A program made the translations under genes and the position numbers. A stretch of 61,682 nucleotides of DNA from Bryobacteraceae bacterium (GTDB taxonomy: Bacteria > Acidobacteriota > Terriglobia > Bryobacterales > Bryobacteraceae): positions 1 through 61,682 of the forward strand of contig JAICJH010000039.1 in assembly GCA_025928545.1 (NCBI GenBank), given 5' to 3'. Each line of letters begins with the position of its first letter. Position 1 is the stretch's first letter. The notes under the pieces were generated by a model, which was given only the letters and a program-made list of their open reading frames with translations, was not told the origin of the DNA and searched no databases. Below, piece after piece: positions 17,701 to 25,946 of this stretch.

Positions 17701-18439
17701 GGTCGTGACAAGATGTATGGCGGTTTTTGGGGCGCTTACGATGTGCTCCGTCAGCATGGCGCAGGCGCTTCCGGCGTTCGAGGCGGCGTCAGTTCGTCCG
17801 GCGGCCGGCGGCATGGATCCGACTATCCAGGTACAGCCCGGTTCATTCACGGAGCGAAACGAATCCCTGCATTCATTAGTGCAGTGGGCCTGGGACGTGA
17901 CTCCGCCTCAGATTGACGCTCCGTCGTGGTTCGGGCAAACCAGGTTCGACATCGTCGCGAAGGCGGCGGGCGGGGCCGATGAAAGCCAGTTGCGCCTCAT
18001 GGTGCAGAAGTTGCTGGCGGATCGCTTTGGTCTGAAAGTTCATAAGGAACCGCGGGTCATGCCGGTGTATGTGATGACGCTGGCCAAAAGCGGTCCGAAA
18101 TTTCAGGAATCGCAGACGGAAGGGGCGTTTGTTCTGGAGCGGACGAGTCCAGTTATTCTGAGCGCGCACCATGCCCGCATGACCGATCTTGCGCAGGGCA
18201 TATCGGGTGAAATCGGACGGCCCGTGGTCGATGCTACCGGACTCAAGGGCCGCTATGAAATTCATATGGACGTAAGCCCGTATCTGATCAAAGCCAACGG
18301 GGGCGAGGGCCAACTGGATGTCATGAGCATTTTGTTTACAGGGCTTCAGGACCTGCTGGGGCTCAAGCTCGAATCGGCGAAACAAAGCGTCGACGTGCTG
18401 GTGATCGATCATGCGGAAAAATCGCCGACCGAGAACTGA
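17693..18439 (+). CDS. TIGR03435-family secreted protein, PadR-linked
   Basis: 248 aa with a signal peptide (1-25, ending SMAQA) and the family pattern FEAASVRPA, LVQWAWDVTPPQI, LLADRFGLKVHKEPR, YVMTLAKSG, GRPVVDATGLKGRYEI, and the end VDVLVIDHAEKSPTEN. The ATG at 17693 falls at the expected transcription start and inside the palindrome; Met9 is an alternative start but lacks a ribosome-binding site. The gene lies just before padR with its own copy of the same promoter/operator, so it is probably co-regulated with the transport operon. Function of the family unknown. Confidence 0.85.
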   Translation: MRQVVTRCMAVFGALTMCSVSMAQALPAFEAASVRPAAGGMDPTIQVQPGSFTERNESLHSLVQWAWDVTPPQIDAPSWFGQTRFDIVAKAAGGADESQLRLMVQKLLADRFGLKVHKEPRVMPVYVMTLAKSGPKFQESQTEGAFVLERTSPVILSAHHARMTDLAQGISGEIGRPVVDATGLKGRYEIHMDVSPYLIKANGGEGQLDVMSILFTGLQDLLGLKLESAKQSVDVLVIDHAEKSPTEN

Positions 18440-18442
18440 GGC

Positions 18443-18485
18443 TTGACACAGGAGAAAGGAAACCGCAATATGTCGATATGCGACA
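18443..18485 (+). promoter_or_regulatory. Sigma70-type promoter with overlapping operator-like palindrome, copy 2 (padR)
   Basis: TTGACA (18443-18448), 17-nt spacer, CAATAT (18466-18471), then TGTCG-atatg-CGACA (18471-18485), extended by one base pair to ATGTCG...CGACAT. The arrangement and sequence match copy 1 at 17658-17700, and again the ATG (18478) sits 7 nt after the -10. Inference: PadR autoregulation. Confidence 0.75.
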
Positions 18486-18831
18486 TGTCGCGTCAAGTGA
18501 CGCCGTGATGGAGACGACTCCGCTGACAGAACCTGTATTTCTGGTTCTTCTGAGCCTGGTGCAGGCGCCGCGACATGGGTATGCGCTGCTCAAGGACACG
18601 GAAGCGTTGAGCGACGGGCGCGTTCGCCTGAGCACGGGCACGCTATACGGCGTGATTCACCGGCTGCTCGAAAGCGGCTGGATCGAGCGATTCGAAACGG
18701 ACGATACTTCGCGGGATAAGCAGTCATACCGGCTGACGTCGCTGGGGAAGAGATTCCTGCAGGCGGAACTCGACCGGATGAAGCAACTGACGCGCGTGGC
18801 AACCGCGCGTCTGCGATCGAGGGAGGCCTGA
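18478..18831 (+). CDS. PadR-family transcriptional regulator
   Basis: 117 aa (or 107 aa from Met11). A winged helix with the PadR signature: FLVLLSLVQAPRHGYALLKD, LSTGTLYGVIHRLLESGWI and the wing YRLTSLGKRFLQ, followed by a C-terminal dimerisation helix of the short (PadR-s2-like) type. PadR proteins usually repress efflux or stress operons and release DNA on binding small hydrophobic ligands. Its own start overlaps the palindromic element it probably binds. It is the first gene of a same-strand run: membrane protein (5 nt gap), ABC ATPase, DoxX, permease-hydrolase. Confidence 0.9.
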   Translation: MRHVASSDAVMETTPLTEPVFLVLLSLVQAPRHGYALLKDTEALSDGRVRLSTGTLYGVIHRLLESGWIERFETDDTSRDKQSYRLTSLGKRFLQAELDRMKQLTRVATARLRSREA

Positions 18832-18836
18832 CGAAT

Positions 18837-19496
18837 ATGCGGTATGCGTATGAAACTCTGCTTCGCCTGTATCCGAATTCATATCGGGGCGTCTTCGGGA
18901 AGGAAATGGCGTCTGTGTTCGAGCAGGCCAGTTGCGATTACCAGCCGCGGGGAGTCTTCGCGTATCTGGCTTTTCTGATTACCGAGTTCTCGGGCCTGGT
19001 AACAGGAGCATTTGCTATGTGGGCCGATGAGTATGTGGAAAAGACCCGCCGCCGCGTGTCGGGCCGGTTCGTGTTCTCCCTTGTGATGGGTGTGGCATTG
19101 ACCATGTTTTTTCAGAACGGTTTTTACAGCGGGGTGATCCGGCCGTCCTCGTTTTTGGGGCCGCGGCAGAATTCCCAGCCGCTGACGATGGATTTAATGT
19201 TGCCCCTGGTGATCGCGGGGGGTGTTCTGCTTTTCGTTTCTCTGTTCTCGATGGCATTCGTGTGGAATATGCGTGTGATCGGAACGCGTGCCGGAAGACT
19301 GAAGCCAATCTGGATGCCCGGGAGGGCTGTCGATGCTCGAATTACGAGGCGTGACCAAACGTTACACCGGCATTCCGGTGGTCAGCGACGTGAGCTTCAT
19401 CGCCGAAGCCGGTCAGGTTACGGGTTATCTGGGACCGAACGGTTCCGGCAAATCTACCACATTGAAGATGATCACGGGGTTGATCGAGCCGAGTGA
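18837..19496 (+). CDS. Small membrane protein of PadR-ABC operon; 3' end overlaps the ABC gene
   Basis: 219 aa as read. The head MRYAYETLLRLYPNSYRGVF and the following KEMASVFEQA resemble the cytosolic prefix seen before acidobacterial permeases and small PadR-operon membrane proteins. Hydrophobic helices lie at ~45-60, ~78-92 and ~125-145. From about residue 165 the sequence becomes Arg/His-rich and runs 164 nt into the ABC ATPase gene in another frame, which is atypical for a real C-terminus. A lost stop or frameshift near 19310-19330 is likely, so the true end may lie near there. Confidence 0.65.
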   Translation: MRYAYETLLRLYPNSYRGVFGKEMASVFEQASCDYQPRGVFAYLAFLITEFSGLVTGAFAMWADEYVEKTRRRVSGRFVFSLVMGVALTMFFQNGFYSGVIRPSSFLGPRQNSQPLTMDLMLPLVIAGGVLLFVSLFSMAFVWNMRVIGTRAGRLKPIWMPGRAVDARITRRDQTLHRHSGGQRRELHRRSRSGYGLSGTERFRQIYHIEDDHGVDRAE

Positions 19497-20097
19497 GGGT
19501 CAGATCTTATTTAACGGCCTCCCGATCGGGCAGAACCGGATTCTGCACAAGCAGCGACTCGGCTACGTTCCCGAAGAGCCGCACCTTTACCCGCATCTGA
19601 CGGGGGCCGAATATCTGGAGATGGTGGGCCAGCTGCGCGGCATGCCGGAGCGGCAGGTCACACATAAAACCGTTGGATTTCTCCGGCTGCTGGGATTGCA
19701 TGGCGATCGCGACGTGCCCATTTCGTCTTATTCGAAAGGCATGCGCCAGAAGATACTGCTGGCGGCGGCGCTGCTGCACAATCCGGAGCTGGTGCTGCTC
19801 GACGAACCGTTTTCCGGACTCGACGTGAACTCCGCTCTGGTACTGCGCGGGTTGATTCGTGAACTGGCGGCTCGCGGCAAAGTGGTGCTCTTCAGTTCGC
19901 ACGAACTGGATACGGTGGAGCGCGTTTCCTCGCGCATCGTGATACTGCACAAAGGGCGCGTGGTTGCGAACGATTCCATTGAGCATTTGCGGAGCCTGAT
20001 GTCGCTGCCGACGCTGGAAGGTATCTTTTCCCAGCTGGCGGTGGAACAGAATACGGAAGCGGTAACCCAGGAAATGCTGGAACTGATTGAAGCATGA
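19333..20097 (+). CDS. ABC transporter ATP-binding protein
   Basis: 254 aa. It has Walker A GPNGSGKST, the signature SSYSKGMRQK, Walker B LVLLDEPFSGLD and the H-loop SSHELD. The fold and signature match the CcmA/NatA-type exporters that pair with ABC-2 permeases. GGGAGGG lies just upstream of the ATG at 19333. The operon's large permease-hydrolase protein (20475-23219) is its likely membrane partner. It is probably controlled through the padR promoter; the substrate is unknown. Confidence 0.92.
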   Translation: MLELRGVTKRYTGIPVVSDVSFIAEAGQVTGYLGPNGSGKSTTLKMITGLIEPSEGQILFNGLPIGQNRILHKQRLGYVPEEPHLYPHLTGAEYLEMVGQLRGMPERQVTHKTVGFLRLLGLHGDRDVPISSYSKGMRQKILLAAALLHNPELVLLDEPFSGLDVNSALVLRGLIRELAARGKVVLFSSHELDTVERVSSRIVILHKGRVVANDSIEHLRSLMSLPTLEGIFSQLAVEQNTEAVTQEMLELIEA

Positions 20098-20106
20098 GGT
20101 ATCGCG

Positions 20107-20472
20107 ATGTTTGAAGACAGCACCGGGCCTGAGTTGCGAAACCCGATCACGGAGTGGGTCCTGCGGTGCGGGATTGCGCTGTTTTTTGTTTCCGCGGGCG
20201 CCGACAAATTTCAACCGGGCTGGATCAAGCTGTTTCAGGAAATCGGCTTTGGGCAGTGGTTCCGCTACTTCACCGGCGTGGTGGAAATTCTGGGAGGAGC
20301 GCTGGTGCTGTTACCCTGGACCAGAACCGCCGGGCTCGCGCTTCTGGCCTGCACGATGGGAAGCGCAGCGCTGCTGTTGATCTTCGTGGTGGGACGTCCG
20401 GCGGACAGTATCATTTCGAGCGCGATATTCATCGGTCTGATTTTTTATTGGTGGAACAGGCGGATCGACTGA
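20107..20472 (+). CDS. DoxX-family membrane protein
   Basis: 121 aa with four hydrophobic helices and the DoxX pattern: RCGIALFFVSAGADKFQPGW, WFRYFTGVVEILGGALVLLP. The family occurs in thiosulfate/quinone oxidoreductases and in many uncharacterised membrane roles. It starts 9 nt after the ABC ATPase stop and ends 2 nt before the permease-hydrolase start, so it belongs to the same operon. Confidence 0.85.
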   Translation: MFEDSTGPELRNPITEWVLRCGIALFFVSAGADKFQPGWIKLFQEIGFGQWFRYFTGVVEILGGALVLLPWTRTAGLALLACTMGSAALLLIFVVGRPADSIISSAIFIGLIFYWWNRRID

Positions 20473-20474
20473 CC

Positions 20475-23219
20475 ATGCCGGACGAACGGCAGCAGTTCCG
20501 GATTCTTTACCGCGACTTTCTCTCGCGAATGGTGGACGTCGAGTTGATTGCGGTGGGTGGCGACGCGCGGTCGCTGGTGGCACGTTTCGGCGCGATCCTG
20601 ATTTCGCTCAGCTTCATCATTGCCTACCTGATGGTGCCGCGGTACGGCATGTCGGGACACGCGCAAGCACGGCTTGCCCGCCTCGCGTGGGATGACGAGG
20701 AGTTTCTCATTTCGGCCACCATCACACTTGCCGGGTTGTGCATGGTGCTCGCGTGGAACACCGTGTTCCCGGATCGCCGCGATAGTCTGATCCTCGGTTT
20801 GATTCCGGTGCGTATGCGGGCCATGCTGATCGCGCGGGTGGCGGCGATCGGGACGGTGCTGGGCGGGGTCATTGCGGCGCTGAATTCATTTACAGGACTT
20901 TCGTTTCCCTTTGCGCTGGCCACGGGGCCATTGAATGCGCTGGCTTCCTTCCTGACATGGTGGCTGGTACACGCCGCCGCCGCGATCTTCACGTTCTGCG
21001 CGGGCCTGGCGCTCCAGGGAATCGCGGGACAAGTGTTGCCATGGAGATTGTTTTTGCGGCTCTCCGGATTTCTTCAAATGGCGGCGCTGTTTGCCGTCCT
21101 GGCAGCGTTTTTCATGACGTCGCCGTTCGGTTCAGAGATTCCGCCGGTTTATTTTCCGTCGTTCTGGTTTGTCGGCTTGTTGCACGTCATGCGGGGCGAC
21201 AGCAGCCCTGTTTTCGCAGTGCTCATGCAGCGAGCCGTCATCGGGATCGGGGTTGCGATTCCGCTCGCCGCCGCCCTTTACGTTCTGTCGTGGAAGCGCA
21301 ATGTGAGACGGATTGTGGAATCTCCCGATATTCTTCCGGCAAAGCGTTCACCGGTTCTGAACCGGCTGGCGAAGCTGATATCTTCTGAGCCGTTCGGACG
21401 AGCTATTCTGCTTTTCACTCTGCGAGGTATTGCACGGAGCCGGCAGCACCGCATGATGTTGGCTATATATGGCGGCTTTGCATTCGCGCTGTCGCTGGCA
21501 TTCGCGGGCAGTATGGTGGGCGCTTCCCATCAAGCCTGGAGCCAGCCGAACATCGGGTTGCTCATCGCGGGTTTTCTGCTCCTCTGCTGCGGTGTCGTGG
21601 GTACACGGACGATCTTCGCGCTACCCATCACGCTGCCCGCCAACTGGATCTTTCGGATTACGGCGGTACACCGGCCAGGAGCATACTTTGCGGCCGTGAG
21701 GAAGGCGCTCTATCTGAGCTCCGCAACGCCGATCTGGATCATCACCTCGGTTTGTTACCTGGCGCTCTGGCCGGGACGACCGGCCTTCGAACATATCCTT
21801 GTACTCGGGCTGACCGGCATTATTCTGGTCGAACGTTCGCTCTACCAGTTTCGGAAAGTCCCTTTCGCGTGCTCCTGGCTACCGGGACATGCACACGGAA
21901 AGATGAAAGCGGGAATATGGGGGTTCGTATTTCTGGTGCTCGGTAGCGGGGCCGCGGGGATCGAGTTATGGTCCATGGAGAAGACCGCGCGAATTGCGGT
22001 AGTGCTGGGCATACTCGGCGCGCTGGCGATTCGGGCACGCTTTCGCACACGCGAGTTCGCGGCGGACCCTGACAACCGGCTCCAGTTCGAAGACACTCCG
22101 CCCGCCGACATCTTCGCTCTGGACCTGCGGCAGGATGGTTCGTGGTCTGGCGACGAAGCGTACGTAGATACCATCGATCCGAACTTCGGGCGCGGACTCG
22201 CGGCGCGCGCAAGACCGTTTGCCGTCGCCACGCTGTTGTTTGTGTGTGCGGGATTCATTTACGAGCGCATCGGCGATTGGCGGGATCGTAAGAACTTTCC
22301 GGAGATCGGGCGCTCGTTCGACATCGGCGGAAGATCGCTCAATATGTATTGCACGGGGGAGGGAAGTCCCACCGTCGTCTTCGATTCCGGCGGGAATCAG
22401 CCCGGTTATGCCTGGAAATTTGTGCAACCGGCAGTTGCGGGAAGGACCCGCGCCTGCTGGTATGACCGGGCAGGCTACGGCTGGAGCGATTCCGCGCCGG
22501 GTTCGCGGACGAGCGCCGATATTGCAGGCGATCTGCACAAACTGCTGCACGCCGCCGGAATTCCGGCCCCGTTTATTCTCGTTGGCCACTCCTTTGGCGG
22601 CTTCAATGTGCGAATGTATGCCAACCGGTATCGCGGCGAAGTCGCGGGTCTGGTGCTGGTCGATTCAGAAGATGAGTACGAAGATCCGGAGACGCTGCCG
22701 GAGGCATTACAATCGCCCGCGCAACAGTATATTCCGCGAACACTTTGGCGGTCCGCCGCCGTGGTTGCGAAGTTCCTGGTTCGCGTCGGACTTGAGCGTT
22801 TAATCGACGGCGGCACGGCTCCGCTCCGTCCGCCGATGACTGCCCGCGATCGGGCTGTTCTGCATGCGCTGCAACTACAGGCGAAGACGTTCGCGATGAT
22901 GACGGAGGAAGGCCTGGATCGTGATGAGTCCGCCGCGCAGGTTCGGGCTGTGCGCAATCTGGGCGATGTTCCGCTGGTCGTGCTGACCGCGGGCAGAGTG
23001 CCGCCGCTCAACCCGGAGAACCCGAGTTCCGTTGCGATGGCGGCTTATATGCAGCGGCGGATTTTAGGAACGCAGGCGCAACTGGCGGCGTTGTCGTCAC
23101 GAGGACGGCAGATTCGTGTAGAGTACAGCGGCCACGCGGTTCCTTTCGATGCTCCCGGCGCCATTGTCGCGGCAGTGGGAGTGGTGGTGGATGAGGTTCG
23201 GGGAAACGTAGCTCGTTAG
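20475..23219 (+). CDS. Fused ABC permease-like membrane region and alpha/beta hydrolase
   Basis: 914 aa. Residues 1-~600 contain about a dozen hydrophobic helices and look like an exporter permease (two similar halves). From ~605 an alpha/beta hydrolase starts (SFDIGGRSLNMYCTGEG, WYDRAGYGWSDSAPGSRTSA), with nucleophile elbow GHSFGG (Ser706) and a probable catalytic His887 in YSGHAVPF. The acid residue could not be assigned safely. The whole frame is open with no internal stop, and a helix at ~585-600 precedes the hydrolase, so that domain may face outward. It lies 2 nt after doxX and is the last gene of the PadR-ABC operon. Inference: export coupled to ester hydrolysis. Its stop overlaps that of the convergent TIGR03435 gene. 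Confidence 0.8.
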   Translation: MPDERQQFRILYRDFLSRMVDVELIAVGGDARSLVARFGAILISLSFIIAYLMVPRYGMSGHAQARLARLAWDDEEFLISATITLAGLCMVLAWNTVFPDRRDSLILGLIPVRMRAMLIARVAAIGTVLGGVIAALNSFTGLSFPFALATGPLNALASFLTWWLVHAAAAIFTFCAGLALQGIAGQVLPWRLFLRLSGFLQMAALFAVLAAFFMTSPFGSEIPPVYFPSFWFVGLLHVMRGDSSPVFAVLMQRAVIGIGVAIPLAAALYVLSWKRNVRRIVESPDILPAKRSPVLNRLAKLISSEPFGRAILLFTLRGIARSRQHRMMLAIYGGFAFALSLAFAGSMVGASHQAWSQPNIGLLIAGFLLLCCGVVGTRTIFALPITLPANWIFRITAVHRPGAYFAAVRKALYLSSATPIWIITSVCYLALWPGRPAFEHILVLGLTGIILVERSLYQFRKVPFACSWLPGHAHGKMKAGIWGFVFLVLGSGAAGIELWSMEKTARIAVVLGILGALAIRARFRTREFAADPDNRLQFEDTPPADIFALDLRQDGSWSGDEAYVDTIDPNFGRGLAARARPFAVATLLFVCAGFIYERIGDWRDRKNFPEIGRSFDIGGRSLNMYCTGEGSPTVVFDSGGNQPGYAWKFVQPAVAGRTRACWYDRAGYGWSDSAPGSRTSADIAGDLHKLLHAAGIPAPFILVGHSFGGFNVRMYANRYRGEVAGLVLVDSEDEYEDPETLPEALQSPAQQYIPRTLWRSAAVVAKFLVRVGLERLIDGGTAPLRPPMTARDRAVLHALQLQAKTFAMMTEEGLDRDESAAQVRAVRNLGDVPLVVLTAGRVPPLNPENPSSVAMAAYMQRRILGTQAQLAALSSRGRQIRVEYSGHAVPFDAPGAIVAAVGVVVDEVRGNVAR

Positions 23220-23962
23220 TTTTCGGTTGGCTTCCCGATATGGTCGACCACGAGCACTTCGATCGGAGCCTTCTGTGGTTCAAGCCTGAGGCCCAGCGTT
23301 TTTTGCAGGGCGTCGAAGATCGTGATATCGGAGGGATCCGGATTGCTGTTGATGCGGAATTCGGGTGTGGCTTCCACTTTGAAATCGTATTTGCCCGTCA
23401 GGCCTGTACGATTAATCACCGGCCGATCGACGCCAATGCCGTCCGCCAGTTCGTCCATCGTTGCCTGAGTGAAGTCCATATTCTGATAGCGTCCGTTCAC
23501 GCCGTGATTGGCTTTGCGCGGAGTTTCGGGATCACTCTCTTTCAGCTTTGGACCACCTTTTGCGATCACCAGCGCATATACAGGCATCTCGCGAGTCTCC
23601 CGGTGATACTTCAACTGGAAGCGCTCCGCCAGAAGAGTCTGCAACATTTCGCGGAATTCGGCTTTCGTGGGCGTGCCGGCGCCTTCTGCTTTTGCTGAGA
23701 TGAAATACCAGGAATCGAAATCCTGTTCCAGCGCCGCAGTTCGCGCCAGTTGGTAGCGTTTAAGATTGAAGGCCTCCTGGATCAAATTAAAATCGTTATA
23801 ACCTTCGAGTGTCAGGCGCGGACCAGACGAAGAAAAGCCCATCATGACGCCGCCGAGTTGCATTGGTTTGATGGACGCGACCTCGAACGCTTTCGGCTTC
23901 GGGGATTGGCCCGAGGCCAGGCACAGTGTCGCGAGCGCCAGGAATAAGTAACGGAGTTCCAT
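23216..23962 (-). CDS. TIGR03435-family secreted protein (third copy)
   Basis: 248 aa. A signal peptide (MELRYLFLALATLCLASG) is followed by FEVASIKPM, LLAERFQLKYHRETREMPVY, GVDRPVINRTGLTGKYDFKV and the end IEVLVVDHIGKPTEN, the same closing pattern as the other two copies. The convergent stop overlaps the permease-hydrolase gene by 3 nt. I see no TTGACA/TGTCG operator upstream, so it is probably not under the PadR element found at the other locus. Confidence 0.85.
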   Translation of the reverse strand: MELRYLFLALATLCLASGQSPKPKAFEVASIKPMQLGGVMMGFSSSGPRLTLEGYNDFNLIQEAFNLKRYQLARTAALEQDFDSWYFISAKAEGAGTPTKAEFREMLQTLLAERFQLKYHRETREMPVYALVIAKGGPKLKESDPETPRKANHGVNGRYQNMDFTQATMDELADGIGVDRPVINRTGLTGKYDFKVEATPEFRINSNPDPSDITIFDALQKTLGLRLEPQKAPIEVLVVDHIGKPTEN

Positions 23963-23976
23963 CTGTCCAGATTAGA

Positions 23977-23998
23977 CGCCCGGTGTGTCCCGGGCGTT
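23977..23998. terminator. Perfect 8-bp hairpin between two minus-strand genes
   Basis: ACGCCCGG (23977-23984), loop TGTGTC, CCGGGCGT (23991-23998). It lies between the stop of the GT-C-like gene and the start of the TIGR03435 gene. A U-run is absent on the minus strand, so it may be a weak terminator or an RNA-stability hairpin. Confidence 0.45.
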
Positions 23999-24052
23999 GA
24001 TCGTTTATTTCATATTTTAGGCTTTTCGTGGCGGGAGCCAACAGTCCGCGCA

Positions 24053-25933
24053 TTAACGCTGGATCGAAATCGTATTAAACACCAAACCGAGTTCCTTACC
24101 GTCGTGGCGGAAAACCGGGCTGATCCGGAGGTCCAACTCCACTGGTCGTCCGGGCGGCAAGCTCGTCACGGACAGTTCGCGGTGGAATTCGCTCTCTGGT
24201 CCGCGAATATCCGTCTCGGCCGCGACCACGCCATCGATCATGACAGTGAGATGCCGCGGACCCTGGGCCAGTTCTTCGGGAGGGCAATAGCCATCCAGCA
24301 CGATTTGGCTTCCTCCCTCTGCTGGAACCCGTAAACGCAATGTCGCGCGGGCAGCTGTCCAGCGCGAATCGATATCCGGAGGAGACCAGCCCGCCCCCAG
24401 CAGCCACGACGACAGCGGATTGCCAAGGTCAATCCTGGCTGGCTCCCGATCAGGCAGTCGGGACGCTGCATTGCGCGAGTAGTCTGAAGTGATGTTCCGC
24501 AGGTGGTCGCCTGAAATTGAATAGACCACCACTTTGCCTTCGCTGAGCCCGTGCAGCAGGGACCCGGCATCAAGGCGAACGGCGGTAATATTGGCTGGAG
24601 GCTCGGGATGAACCCCGGCCGCCGACTTCGGGCTGAGATACACGTTCTCCACCGCAAATGGAATCAGCGCCCGGTGCCGCAAGGTCGTGTTGAACAGGTC
24701 GCTGCTGACGCCGTCCAGCACGATGGTGGTGTTCGGATGTGTCTTTCTCGCGGCGGCGGTTCCCAGTACCAGGGTTCGGGCTTCGAGGGATCGATCCGTC
24801 CACCACTGTGTTTCGGCCCGGACAATCGGAATATTCACATAAAGGTAGAGGCACACAGGTATCCAGGCGAAGACTCTGGCAGACCCCCGCGCCTCCCATG
24901 CCCGGCCAATAGCCTGCGCACCCGTCAGAGCCAGTCCGATTGTTGGCAGCGCCAGGTAATAGTCGCTGCGATGCTCCGCGAGCGGTAAAACAGGCAACAG
25001 CGTGGCCAGATACCAACTCCCGCCGAAGAGAAAACCCGTCTGCCTCTTGTGCAATTCAAAACCGGCGAATGCCACAAGGAACACCGCCACGATTACCAGG
25101 ACCGCTATGGCTGTTGTGCCGCTGTACCCGAATCTCTCGAATGGCTCCGGCACCACTGACCATCTCAAATACAAACCCAGGCTTCGCAGCGTGGACGTGT
25201 CGAAGTGGGGAGCGTAGGGCCCTGTGCGTGGAACCGGAGTGGCCGACTGATGCAGGATGAAATAAGACAGCGAAATTGCCGCGAGCGGCGCGATGTCCCG
25301 CGCGAAAACCTTTCGCGAGGCAGCGCGGGAAACAAACACAAGCCACGCGGCGGCGATCACCGGATACACGACGTTGATCTCAAGCGAACCAAATCCCAGG
25401 ACAAAGACAGCCAGTTGGCACCACCACAAGCGGCGATTTCCGGTCTCCAGGTAGCGGATATACAGCGATAGCGCTCCGAGCAGGAAGGCGCAGCACTGTA
25501 TTTGGTCGTAGGCGGAACTCCATCCCATCGGCAGGACGAGCGCTGCGTTGGCAAGCCACAACAGCGGCGCGAACAGGGCGGCAAATCGGGAACCTGTCAT
25601 GCGGTGCGCGACCCACGCCAGCATCCACGCATCCGCAAGCGCCGTGATCATGGTGGTGAGGTGGAAGGGCAGACTTTCCGGGCCAAACAGGAATTGCAGG
25701 AGCAGGAAGTAACCCCGGTCGCTCCAGGGCCGGATCGTTCCCTGCGCCATGGGGACGAACATTGCATGGAGAAAATCGCGAAAGCCATGAATTCGCGAAA
25801 GCAGTGTCAGCCAGGCGAAATCATCATCCACAAACCATGCCTGCAGCGCCGGGTGATAGAGCAACAACAAAAGCACCAGCGGGAGTACGAACAGGAAGTA
25901 TCTTGCCGAACCGCGACTGGTCAGGGGCGGCAC
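24053..25933 (-). CDS. GT-C-like integral membrane glycosyltransferase family protein
   Basis: 626 aa. About 10-11 hydrophobic helices in the first ~400 residues, with an early acidic motif FVDDDFAW at ~34-41 in the first extracytoplasmic loop, where GT-C glycosyltransferases (PMT/ArnT-like) carry their catalytic Asp/Glu. The last ~220 residues are soluble and beta-rich. Family members move sugars from polyprenyl carriers on the outer face of the membrane; the acceptor is unknown. It follows the Old Yellow Enzyme gene by 13 nt on the same strand, probably co-transcribed without a functional link. Confidence 0.7.
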   Translation of the reverse strand: MPPLTSRGSARYFLFVLPLVLLLLLYHPALQAWFVDDDFAWLTLLSRIHGFRDFLHAMFVPMAQGTIRPWSDRGYFLLLQFLFGPESLPFHLTTMITALADAWMLAWVAHRMTGSRFAALFAPLLWLANAALVLPMGWSSAYDQIQCCAFLLGALSLYIRYLETGNRRLWWCQLAVFVLGFGSLEINVVYPVIAAAWLVFVSRAASRKVFARDIAPLAAISLSYFILHQSATPVPRTGPYAPHFDTSTLRSLGLYLRWSVVPEPFERFGYSGTTAIAVLVIVAVFLVAFAGFELHKRQTGFLFGGSWYLATLLPVLPLAEHRSDYYLALPTIGLALTGAQAIGRAWEARGSARVFAWIPVCLYLYVNIPIVRAETQWWTDRSLEARTLVLGTAAARKTHPNTTIVLDGVSSDLFNTTLRHRALIPFAVENVYLSPKSAAGVHPEPPANITAVRLDAGSLLHGLSEGKVVVYSISGDHLRNITSDYSRNAASRLPDREPARIDLGNPLSSWLLGAGWSPPDIDSRWTAARATLRLRVPAEGGSQIVLDGYCPPEELAQGPRHLTVMIDGVVAAETDIRGPESEFHRELSVTSLPPGRPVELDLRISPVFRHDGKELGLVFNTISIQR

Positions 25934-25946
25934 TCAAATGTCCTGT

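Noticed and set aside
16344..17708. 454-aa plus frame opposite the bicupin-like gene
   Set aside because: No motif; the minus-strand protein has coherent His/Glu clusters and a better start.
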